NCBI GenBank assembly: GCA_030445865.1
Contig: JASUSV010000013.1
Span: forward strand, 1 to 38,559
Source of the DNA: Clostridia bacterium
GTDB taxonomy: Bacteria; Bacillota; DSM-521; Neomoorellales; Neomoorellaceae
Length of the DNA: 38,559 bases
Reading direction: 5' to 3'
Position numbers and translations under genes: made by a program
Shown: piece by piece, positions 32,076-38,559 of the stretch
How positions within the stretch are numbered: the first letter of the stretch is position 1
How the letters are laid out: every line of letters starts with the position of its first letter
Notes under the pieces: model-generated
Told to the model about the DNA's origin: nothing
Database searches by the model: none
Seen by the model: only the letters and a program-made list of their open reading frames with translations

Positions 32076-32552
32076 ATGGTAGTAGTAATCGGGTGCGGCA
32101 ACCCCCTGGCAGGCGACGACGGCGTGGGCTTAAAAGTAATAGAAGAGCTGGAAGCCGGGGGTCTGCCGGCCGGAACGAAAGTTATGGCCATAGGTTTGCC
32201 GGGACTCGGCATCTTAGAGTTGCTGGCCGGATTTGAACAGGCGGTAATTGTAGACGCGGTATGGGCCGGCCGGGAACCGGGAACCGTCCTGTGGGGCGAG
32301 CAGGAAAGCCTGAGAGGATTAAACTGGCGCCACCTATCCCTGCACGGGATAGGAATAGGAGAGGCGCTGGAATTGGCAAGAATTTTGAAGCCGGAGGATT
32401 TCCCGCAAAAAATTTATTTTGTGGGGGTGCAGATAGCCGGCGCCACACCTGGCGCCGGCTTAAGCCCTGAGGTGGAAGCGGCCATCCCCCGGGCCGCATC
32501 CGTAATCAGGGAGCTTCTGAAGGGTAAAAAGCCATGCATGAATTATCTTTAG
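32076..32552 (+). CDS. Hydrogenase maturation protease (HybD/HycI family)
   Basis: The 158-residue protein is the endopeptidase that removes the C-terminal tail of the large subunit after nickel is inserted. The family motif is GCGNPLAGDDGVGLKV, with nickel-sensing acidic residues there and at VIVDAVW; the conserved His is in SLHGIG. It starts 1 nt after the alpha stop and overlaps hypA by 19 nt. The pairing with the nine-residue tail of the alpha subunit supports its role. Confidence 0.92.
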   Translation: MVVVIGCGNPLAGDDGVGLKVIEELEAGGLPAGTKVMAIGLPGLGILELLAGFEQAVIVDAVWAGREPGTVLWGEQESLRGLNWRHLSLHGIGIGEALELARILKPEDFPQKIYFVGVQIAGATPGAGLSPEVEAAIPRAASVIRELLKGKKPCMNYL

Positions 32553-32896
32553 CGGAACAGGCGGTAAGGTTAGTTTCAGAGGATGCCGAAAAGCGGGGCA
32601 TAAGAAAGGTTAAGGGCGTTAAAATTGTCATAGGACAACTTACAGCGGTGGTGCCCGAAGCCTTTCGGCTGGCCTTCCAGTGCGCCGTTAAGGACACCGT
32701 ACTGGCCGGGGCCACCCTGGTTTTAGAAATTAAGGCCGCAGAAGCCGTATGCAGCTCCTGCGGCGAAAAATTTCAGCCTCAGGACTGGATCCTGGTGTGC
32801 CCGCGCTGCTCGACCGTTGGAGCGCACCTGCTGGCAGGAAACGAACTGGAGATAGTTTCCTACGAAGGGGAAGGGCGGGATGAAGATGGATTATAA
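32534..32896 (+). CDS. hypA: Hydrogenase nickel incorporation protein HypA
   Basis: The 120-residue protein delivers nickel to the large subunit. The N-terminal MHELSLAEQ contains His2 for nickel. The zinc site is CSSCGEKF with CPRCST. It overlaps the protease gene by 19 nt and hypB by 17 nt, so expression is coupled. Length is normal for the family. Confidence 0.94.
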   Translation: MHELSLAEQAVRLVSEDAEKRGIRKVKGVKIVIGQLTAVVPEAFRLAFQCAVKDTVLAGATLVLEIKAAEAVCSSCGEKFQPQDWILVCPRCSTVGAHLLAGNELEIVSYEGEGRDEDGL

Positions 32897-33572
32897 GGTG
32901 ATACTCGCCAGGGACCTGCGGGAAACCAACTTGAAACAAGCAGAAGAAAATCTCGGCATCTTCAATAAAGCCGGGGTTACCGTGATCAATCTCATCAGCA
33001 GCCCCGGCGCCGGTAAGACCAGCCTCCTGGAAGTTACATTGCAGAAACTTTTACCGGAAATAAACATAGGGATAATAGAGGGCGATCTGGCGACGGCCTA
33101 CGATGCCGACCGGCTGGCCCCTTATAAGATACCCCTGGTGCAGATAAATACCGCGGGAGCCTGCCACTTGGATGCGGCTATGATCCGCCGGGCCATGGAA
33201 GAATTGCCGCTGGAAGACCTGGATCTGGTGTTTATTGAAAATGTAGGCAACCTGGTATGCCCGGCAGAATTCGATTTAGGGGAAGACGCCAAGGTCGCCC
33301 TTTTAAGTGTGGCCGAAGGAAGCGACAAGCCGCTCAAATATCCTTTTATCTTTCAGAAGGCAAGGCTTTTATTAATTACCAAGACCGACCTCCTCCCTTA
33401 TACCAATTTCGATCTACCAAGCGTACACAGGCAAGTAAGACAGCTCAACCCCAGTCTTGAGATATTGCCTTTATCGGCTTTAACAGGCGAAGGTCTGGAG
33501 GGTTGGTACGCATGGCTAAAGGGGCTGGTGCACCAAAAGAAGGCCGCCAGGAAAGGGTGTGCTACCGCCTGA
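32880..33572 (+). CDS. hypB: Hydrogenase nickel incorporation GTPase HypB
   Basis: The 230-residue GTPase works with HypA in nickel insertion. The P loop is SSPGAGKTSLLE, with IEGDLATAYDADR, NTAGACHLD and TKTDLLPY as further motifs. It lacks the His-rich and CxxCGC N-terminal metal stretch of some HypB proteins. ATG at 32880 has GGGAAGGG upstream. The end overlaps hypF by about 60 nt. Confidence 0.93.
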   Translation: MKMDYKVILARDLRETNLKQAEENLGIFNKAGVTVINLISSPGAGKTSLLEVTLQKLLPEINIGIIEGDLATAYDADRLAPYKIPLVQINTAGACHLDAAMIRRAMEELPLEDLDLVFIENVGNLVCPAEFDLGEDAKVALLSVAEGSDKPLKYPFIFQKARLLLITKTDLLPYTNFDLPSVHRQVRQLNPSLEILPLSALTGEGLEGWYAWLKGLVHQKKAARKGCATA

Positions 33573-35824
33573 CGGTACAGGGGATAGTCCAGGGTATCGG
33601 CTTTCGCCCTTTCGTTTACCGGTTAGCCCAGAAAATGGCTTTGGGGGGAACGGTATATAACAGCAGTAACGGGACGGTCATAGAAGTAGAAGGAAACAAA
33701 GAAAGAGTTACAGCCTTCCTGCGGGAAATTTTAGAAAGGCCGCCCCGCCTGGCCCGTATTTCCGGCTGGACGGTAGAAGAAATAGCTCCTACGGGGAAAA
33801 CCACCTTTTATATTTCCACAAGTAAGAATTCGCGGGAACAGACGGTTACGCTGCCCCCCGATCTGGCCGTTTGCCCCGAATGCCGCCGCGAAGTAGAAGA
33901 TCCCGCCGACCGCCATTATGCTTACCCTTTTACTAACTGTACCAACTGCGGGCCGCGGTTCACCATAATTTACGAGTTGCCGTATGACCGGATGCAGACG
34001 GCCATGCGGCATTTTAATATGTGTCCGGAGTGTGCGGCAGAATATGAAAACCCCGGCGACCGGCGTTTTCACGCCCAACCCGTCGCCTGCCCCAGGTGTG
34101 GTCCTCGGATTCAACTGGTAGATAACTCCGGAAGGCCGGTAGAAGGAGATCCTGTTAAGGCCGCCGCTCAACTTTTGCGGCAGGGCGCCATTGTTGCCGT
34201 TAAGGGACTGGGGGGCTTTCATCTGGCTGCCGACGCTACCGATGAACAAGCAGTCCTTAAATTGCGGGCCAGAAAATCGAGGCTGGCCAAACCCTTTGCC
34301 GTCATGGCGCGAGATCTGGAGGTGGTTGCCAAATACTGTTACCTTTCCCCCCAGGAAGCCGAATTGTTGAATTCCACGGCAGCGCCCATTGTCCTCCTGC
34401 GCCGCCGGCAGGGGACCGGGCTGGCTCCGCAGGTAGCTCCAGGGCTCAGCACTTTAGGAGTAATGCTGCCCTATACCCCCCTTCACCTGCTGCTGCTTAA
34501 AGCCGGCCCTGAACTCCTGGTTATGACCAGCGCCAATCCATCCGACCTCCCGCTAGTTAAAGATAATGAAGTGGCTCTGGTGCATTTGCGCTCCCTGGCC
34601 GACTACTTTTTATGGCACGACCGGCCTATAGTCAACCGTTGCGATGATTCCGTAGTAGCTGTACGGTTGGGGGAACCCCACTTTTACCGCCGTTCGCGGG
34701 GGTATGTACCCCAGCCCCTGGAAGTGCCGGTCCCGGATGGGCCGGTAATGCTGGCCACAGGTGGCGATTTAAAAAACGTATTTTGCCTCCTTAAGGGGAA
34801 CCAGGCTTACTTAAGCCAGCACATAGGCGACCTGGGAAACCTGGAAACCCAGGCTGCCTTTAGAGAGAGTTTGGAGAGGTTTAAAAAACTCCTGGGAGTG
34901 GAACCAGGGGCTGTGGTCTGCGATCTCCACCCCGGCTACTACTCCCGCAGGCTAGCAGGGGAACTGGGGTTGCGAGTGGTAGAGGTGCAGCATCACCATG
35001 CCCATATGGCGAGTTGTCTGGCCGAAAACGGAGTCTCAGGAGAAGTAATCGGCGTTATTTTTGACGGAACCGGTTTCGGCCTAGATGGAGCTATATGGGG
35101 CGGCGAGTTCTTTACTGGAAGCCTTCAAAGTTTCAGCCGCCAGCTACACTTCCGATATTTCCCTTTACCTGGGGGCGACCGCGGGGTGCGGTGGCCCTGG
35201 TATATGGCCGTAAGCCTGCTAAACAGCCTGGGCCCTGAAGGAGAAAACTTTGCGCGCAAGCTGTTTTCTTCTCAGGGGAAAAACCTGGAGATAGTCCTGG
35301 AAATGCTCAGACGGCGCTTCCACACCATCCCGACTTCCAGCGTGGGCCGCCTTTTCGACGCCGTTGCCGCCTTGACCGGAATTTGCCTGGAAAACAAGTA
35401 CGACGGCCAGGCAGCCGTGGAGCTTGAAGAGGCGGCACTGGCCCACGGCGGGTTAAGCGGCCTCGACCCCTACCCGTTTTTACTCCGCGAAGGCGAAATA
35501 GATCCTCTGCCCGTAATCCAGGCCATTTGCCGCGACTTATCTCGCGGCGCCCGGGTCGAAGAAATAGCGGCGCGTTTTCACTCCACTATAATTCGGGCCG
35601 TAGCTGAAGGAGTGAAGCTTATTGCCGGGAAGACCGGTATATCCAAAGTGGCTTTGAGCGGCGGGGTGTGGCACAACACCATCTTGCTGGAAGGCACCTA
35701 CCGGGAACTTGCCGGGCACGGCTTTAAAGTTTATATCCACCGGCAGGTCCCCACCAACGATGGCGGTTTAAGCCTGGGGCAGGCAGCCGTTGCCCGATAT
35801 AAACTCCGGCAGGAAGAGGGGTGA
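33512..35824 (+). CDS. hypF: Carbamoyltransferase HypF
   Basis: The 770-residue protein makes the cyanide ligand precursor of the [NiFe] centre from carbamoyl phosphate and passes it to HypE. Domains in order: acylphosphatase (VQGIVQGIGFRPFVYR); two zinc-finger pairs (CPECRREVED, CTNCGPRF, CPECAAEYEN, CPRCGPRI); YrdC-like (VAVKGLGGFHLAADATD); and Kae1-like carbamoyltransferase (QHHHAHMASC, FDGTGFGLDGAIWGGEF). ATG at 33512 was chosen because GGAGGG lies 9 nt upstream; a TTG at 33503 directly abuts that SD. It overlaps the end of hypB. Confidence 0.94.
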   Translation: MAKGAGAPKEGRQERVCYRLTVQGIVQGIGFRPFVYRLAQKMALGGTVYNSSNGTVIEVEGNKERVTAFLREILERPPRLARISGWTVEEIAPTGKTTFYISTSKNSREQTVTLPPDLAVCPECRREVEDPADRHYAYPFTNCTNCGPRFTIIYELPYDRMQTAMRHFNMCPECAAEYENPGDRRFHAQPVACPRCGPRIQLVDNSGRPVEGDPVKAAAQLLRQGAIVAVKGLGGFHLAADATDEQAVLKLRARKSRLAKPFAVMARDLEVVAKYCYLSPQEAELLNSTAAPIVLLRRRQGTGLAPQVAPGLSTLGVMLPYTPLHLLLLKAGPELLVMTSANPSDLPLVKDNEVALVHLRSLADYFLWHDRPIVNRCDDSVVAVRLGEPHFYRRSRGYVPQPLEVPVPDGPVMLATGGDLKNVFCLLKGNQAYLSQHIGDLGNLETQAAFRESLERFKKLLGVEPGAVVCDLHPGYYSRRLAGELGLRVVEVQHHHAHMASCLAENGVSGEVIGVIFDGTGFGLDGAIWGGEFFTGSLQSFSRQLHFRYFPLPGGDRGVRWPWYMAVSLLNSLGPEGENFARKLFSSQGKNLEIVLEMLRRRFHTIPTSSVGRLFDAVAALTGICLENKYDGQAAVELEEAALAHGGLSGLDPYPFLLREGEIDPLPVIQAICRDLSRGARVEEIAARFHSTIIRAVAEGVKLIAGKTGISKVALSGGVWHNTILLEGTYRELAGHGFKVYIHRQVPTNDGGLSLGQAAVARYKLRQEEG

Positions 35825-35828
35825 GACC

Positions 35829-36068
35829 ATGTGCCTGGCAGTACCGGCAAAAGTACTGGCCATTAAACCCGACGGGCTGCACGCCGAAGTCGAAAGCCAG
35901 GGAGTCAAAGCTACGGTAAACCTTTCGCTGGTAGAGGGGTGCGAGCCGGGGAGCTATGTGCTGGTGCACGCAGGCCATGCTATTGCTATACTAGATGAGG
36001 TAGAGGCAGGGATTCGCCTTAAGTTATGGAAGGAGCTGGCAGATCTTGGAGGTATGGGCGAAATATAG
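35829..36068 (+). CDS. hypC: Hydrogenase assembly chaperone HypC
   Basis: The 79-residue protein starts MCLAVPAKVLAIKPDGLHAE, and Cys2 is the essential iron/large-subunit-binding residue once Met is removed. ATG at 35829 was chosen for this reason and because AGGGGTGA lies upstream; an in-frame ATG at 35790 would bury Cys2. It starts 4 nt after hypF and overlaps hypD by 23 nt. It carries the Fe(CN)2CO unit together with HypD. Confidence 0.94.
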   Translation: MCLAVPAKVLAIKPDGLHAEVESQGVKATVNLSLVEGCEPGSYVLVHAGHAIAILDEVEAGIRLKLWKELADLGGMGEI

Positions 36069-37158
36069 AGAAGCCGCGCTAGGGCGAGGTCTTGCCGGCA
36101 AGGTTCGTCTCCAGGCATCCCGATTGGCCGAAAAACTGGGGAGACGCCCGGTAATAATGGAAGTATGCGGTACGCATACGGTGGCCTTAAGCCGCTGGGG
36201 TATCAGGAGCCTGCTTAAGGACGTTTTAGATTTGAGAAGCGGCCCAGGTTGCCCTGTATGCGTCACTGCACCCGAGGATATAGACGCTATTCTGGCCCTG
36301 TCGGAACAGCCGGAAATAGTGGTGGCTACTTTTGGGGACATGGTGCGCGTGCCCGGAAGCCGGGGTTCCCTCGAAAGCGCCAGGCTGCGGGGGGCAAGGG
36401 TGCAGGTATGCTACAGCCCGGAAGAGGCGGTTGCCCTCGCCGCTACCGAAACCGATAAGGAAGTTGTCCTTATAGGTATCGGGTTTGAAACTACTGCGCC
36501 TACCGTAGCCCTAGCCCTTTTGAAGGCTAGAAAACAGGGGATAAAAAATTTCAGCGTATATAGCGCTCACAAGCTTGTGCCTCCGGTCCTGGCCGCCCTG
36601 GCCGAAGATGCCGCCATCCAGATCGACGGGCTGATCTTGCCGGGACATGTAAGCGTGATTCTGGGGCGCAGGGCCTTTGATTTTCTGGCGTTAAAATATG
36701 GAATACCGGCGGTTATAGCCGGGTTTGAGCCCGTAGATATTTTAGGGGCTTTAAAGGAACTTTTAGAAACGCTGCTGGCCGGAAGAGCCGAGGTGTTCAA
36801 CGCTTACCCCCGGGCGGTAACCGAAGAAGGCAATAAAAGAGCGCAGGAACTTTTAAGAGAGGTGTTTAATACCGGGCCTGCCCGCTGGCGGGGAATAGGA
36901 GAGATCCCGGAAAGCGGCCTGGAAGTAGGCCTTGATTACCGGCCCTGGAACGCAAAGGCGAGATGGCGGATTAACATTGAGCCGCCGGTAATACCGCGGG
37001 GTTGCAGGTGCAACAATGTGCTCAAGGGGCAGTGCCTGCCGGTGGACTGCGGCCTTTTCGGGCGGTCCTGTACCCCGACTAACCCGATAGGTCCCTGCAT
37101 GGTTTCTTCCGAGGGCGCCTGCGCGGCCTACTTTCGCTATGAACGGAGGCAGATATAA
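36046..37158 (+). CDS. hypD: Fe-S scaffold protein HypD
   Basis: The 370-residue protein assembles Fe(CN)2CO with HypC. Key motifs are MEVCGTHTVAL, SGPGCPVCVT and FGDMVRVPGS. The C-terminal [4Fe-4S] ligands lie in GCRCNN, GQCLPVDCG, RSCTP and EGACAAYF. The start is TTG at 36046, with AAGGAG 10 nt upstream; no ATG fits before the conserved region. The stop overlaps the hypE start (TAATG). Confidence 0.93.
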   Translation: MEVWAKYREAALGRGLAGKVRLQASRLAEKLGRRPVIMEVCGTHTVALSRWGIRSLLKDVLDLRSGPGCPVCVTAPEDIDAILALSEQPEIVVATFGDMVRVPGSRGSLESARLRGARVQVCYSPEEAVALAATETDKEVVLIGIGFETTAPTVALALLKARKQGIKNFSVYSAHKLVPPVLAALAEDAAIQIDGLILPGHVSVILGRRAFDFLALKYGIPAVIAGFEPVDILGALKELLETLLAGRAEVFNAYPRAVTEEGNKRAQELLREVFNTGPARWRGIGEIPESGLEVGLDYRPWNAKARWRINIEPPVIPRGCRCNNVLKGQCLPVDCGLFGRSCTPTNPIGPCMVSSEGACAAYFRYERRQI

Positions 37159-38156
37159 TGTATATTTCCCTTGCCCACGGCGACGGCGGCGAACTTACCC
37201 ATAAACTCGTAAAGGAATTGATCCTTAAATACCTACGGCACGAGGCCCTCGTTAATCTGGGCGATGCCGCGGTGTTACCGCCTGTAGCCGGGAGAGTGGT
37301 ATTGAGTACGGATTCCTTTGTAGTAAAACCGCTGTTTTTCCCCGGCGGCAATATCGGCAGCCTAGCGGTTAACGGCACCATAAACGATCTGGCGGTGAGC
37401 GGAGCCCGCCCCCTTTATCTCACCTTAGGCCTCATTTTGGAGGAAGGTCTTGCCCTGAGCACCCTGGAAGAAACAATAAAAGCCATTGCCGCTTCTTCGG
37501 AAAAGGCCGGCGTCCCCGTAGTGACAGGAGACACCAAGGTAGTGGAGCGGGGCCACGGCGACGGAATTTATATTAACACCACGGGCCTGGGCCTTGGGTT
37601 AGAAAAAGCAGAGCTGGGGTATGAAAAAATCCGGCCCGGCGATGCCGTAATCGTAAGCGGTACGGTAGGAGACCACGGCCTGGCGGTCCTGGCGGCGAGG
37701 GAAAACTTCGGCCTGACCGGGTTAGAAAGCGACTGCGCCGCCCTGCACGGGCTTATATTGCCCCTGCTGGAGGGTTTTCCAGGCCAGATTAAACTCATGC
37801 GCGATCCTACCCGCGGCGGCCTGGCTACCACCCTTAAAGAGATAGCCTTGAGCGCGGGTATAGACATATATCTAGAGGAAGAAGCCATTCCTGTAAAACC
37901 CGAAGTCCGCGGCGGGGCCGAAATTCTGGGGTTAGACCCCCTTTATCTCGCAAATGAAGGAAAATTTTGCGCCATCATATCACCGGAAGCAGCCAGCAGT
38001 GTCCTGCACTTTCTACACGAGCATTCCCTCGGAAAGAAAGCGGCGATGATAGGAGAGGTAGCCGAAGGAAAAGGCCGCCTGTTTCTGCGTACACCTTTGG
38101 GAGCTACCCGCGAGTTATTTCTTCTGAGCGGCCTGCAATTACCACGTATCTGCTAG
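37158..38156 (+). CDS. hypE: Hydrogenase expression/formation protein HypE
   Basis: The 332-residue protein is a PurM-like ATPase that dehydrates the S-carbamoyl group on its C-terminal Cys to thiocyanate. The protein ends LPRIC, the required terminal motif. HGDGGELTHKLVKE, LSTDSFVVKPLFFPGG, TGDTKVVERG and MRDPTRGGLATTL are conserved. ATG at 37158 overlaps the hypD stop. It is the last gene of the [NiFe] operon; the downstream hairpin lacks a T-run. Confidence 0.94.
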   Translation: MYISLAHGDGGELTHKLVKELILKYLRHEALVNLGDAAVLPPVAGRVVLSTDSFVVKPLFFPGGNIGSLAVNGTINDLAVSGARPLYLTLGLILEEGLALSTLEETIKAIAASSEKAGVPVVTGDTKVVERGHGDGIYINTTGLGLGLEKAELGYEKIRPGDAVIVSGTVGDHGLAVLAARENFGLTGLESDCAALHGLILPLLEGFPGQIKLMRDPTRGGLATTLKEIALSAGIDIYLEEEAIPVKPEVRGGAEILGLDPLYLANEGKFCAIISPEAASSVLHFLHEHSLGKKAAMIGEVAEGKGRLFLRTPLGATRELFLLSGLQLPRIC

Positions 38157-38559
38157 CCCCAAAAAGGGGGCCATCACTGCCGCTACAGCTAGCGTATCCC
38201 CAATTTCATATCCGCATCTTCCTCCGACGGGGACATAAGCTCCGGGCGAAACCGATTGTTTCCAAAGAGATCGCCGGTCGCCCCATCCCGTTCACCGCCG
38301 TAAAGCTTTCGGCTTCGGGCAAGTATCCTTAGGTTTCGAATCAAGTCACCCTCTGCCTACATCCCCAACCTTCGTAATATGAAACTGGGTACACGCCAAC
38401 TAGCCATAGCCCTGGCTTTGGCTTTGTAGCGGCTTAGTCCTCCGGTCGGATATGAAATCCCGAGCCATTTGCGCTGATCTGAAACGAAGGCAAATAGGCT
38501 GTTTTAGGGCTGCGGCAAAAACATTTTACCCCGGCACGAACCAGGTTTTATGCGGGTTT
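38157..38559. other. Non-coding right end with repeated ATATGAAA motifs (403 bp)
   Basis: No gene is supported. A small hairpin (GCCCC, A5, GGGGGC) follows hypE without a T-run. ATTTCATATCCG (38203-38214) and CGGATATGAAAT (38447-38458) form a perfect 12-bp inverted repeat. A longer form of the first, 38192-38211, also faces 38377-38396 with 17 of 20 matches. These alternative pairings, and sequence such as GCCGAAAGC on the minus strand, suggest the end of a mobile element or a structured RNA whose gene lies beyond the window. Confidence 0.4.
38203..38458. repeat. Inverted repeat pair with a third related copy
   Basis: The arms are 38203-38214 and 38447-38458 (12/12). A third copy, ATATGAAACTGGG, at 38377-38389 can pair with 38199-38211 as an alternative to the second arm. 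Three related copies in 260 bp are more than expected by chance. Confidence 0.55.

Noticed and set aside
35790-35828. A longer HypC start
   Set aside because: HypC needs Cys at position 2; ATG 35829 gives MCLAV and has its own SD.
38158-38173. A rho-independent terminator right after hypE
   Set aside because: The GCCCC/GGGGC stem is short and no T-run follows on either strand.
37967-38332. A 121-codon frame over the hypE end and beyond
   Set aside because: Most of it is another frame of hypE; the rest has no protein-like features and no SD.

Overview
The window reads as a piece of chromosome from a thermophilic, anaerobic, hydrogen-metabolising Firmicute of the Moorella/Thermanaeromonas type. 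This is inferred, not proven. It rests on dense co-directional operons with many TTG and GTG starts, a trimeric electron-bifurcating [FeFe]-hydrogenase of the acetogen type, a second [NiFe]-hydrogenase of the group 3 (sulfhydrogenase) type, and maturation genes for both active sites. No rRNA, tRNA or CRISPR array was seen.

Layout. (1) 1-2179: an IS607-type element, with a serine recombinase and a TnpB-like RuvC protein whose last catalytic Asp is replaced by His. It abuts a short gene remnant. (2) 2330-5811: an inositol-monophosphatase-family gene coupled to a U32 peptidase/RlhA-like gene. (3) 5903-8684: a small unknown gene, then a sigma-54 activator whose sensor region is an [FeFe]-hydrogenase-like H-cluster domain. 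(4) 8944-9300: a two-gene module on the + strand, the second gene cut off by a junction with the next operon. (5) 9257-12351: NAD-type 6-phosphogluconate dehydrogenase, glucose-6-phosphate dehydrogenase and a cyclase-family hydrolase. (6) 12619-22086: a ten-gene minus-strand operon. Its distal part is the hydrogenase (hydC, a GHKL ATPase, a [2Fe-2S] protein, hydB fused to a GltD-like module, hydA). Its proximal part looks like signalling: DRTGG, GHKL ATPase, H-cluster-like Fe-S protein, DRTGG, PHP. (7) 22411-26985: [FeFe] maturation genes hydG, hydE, a TM1266-type regulator and hydF. Between hydF and the TM1266 gene lies a 526-bp gap with a promoter, a GC-rich sequence that folds into nested stems, an 8-codon micro-ORF with a strong SD, and a terminator. 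(8) 27296-38156, + strand: an orphan NarL-type response regulator, four [NiFe]-hydrogenase subunit genes, its maturation protease, and hypA, B, F, C, D, E. (9) 38157-38559: a non-coding tail with repeated motifs.

How it works together. HydABC couples H2 to NADH and ferredoxin. HydE, HydF and HydG build its H-cluster. The second hydrogenase is likely NAD(P)-linked, and HypABCDEF plus the protease build its active site. Two H-cluster-like proteins, one fused to a sigma-54 activator and one next to GHKL and DRTGG partners, suggest that H2 or redox state is sensed and fed back to transcription.

Most novel signal: a 13-nt motif, GTTTCGRAAGCAT, occurs three times in the same orientation. Each copy lies 26-30 nt upstream of an SD-preceded start codon: hydC, hydG and the micro-ORF in the hydF/TM1266 gap. 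Two copies extend to a 29/32 match. The third sits in a putative structured leader that ends in a terminator just before TM1266-hydE-hydG. This looks like an undescribed post-transcriptional control element for [FeFe]-hydrogenase genes.
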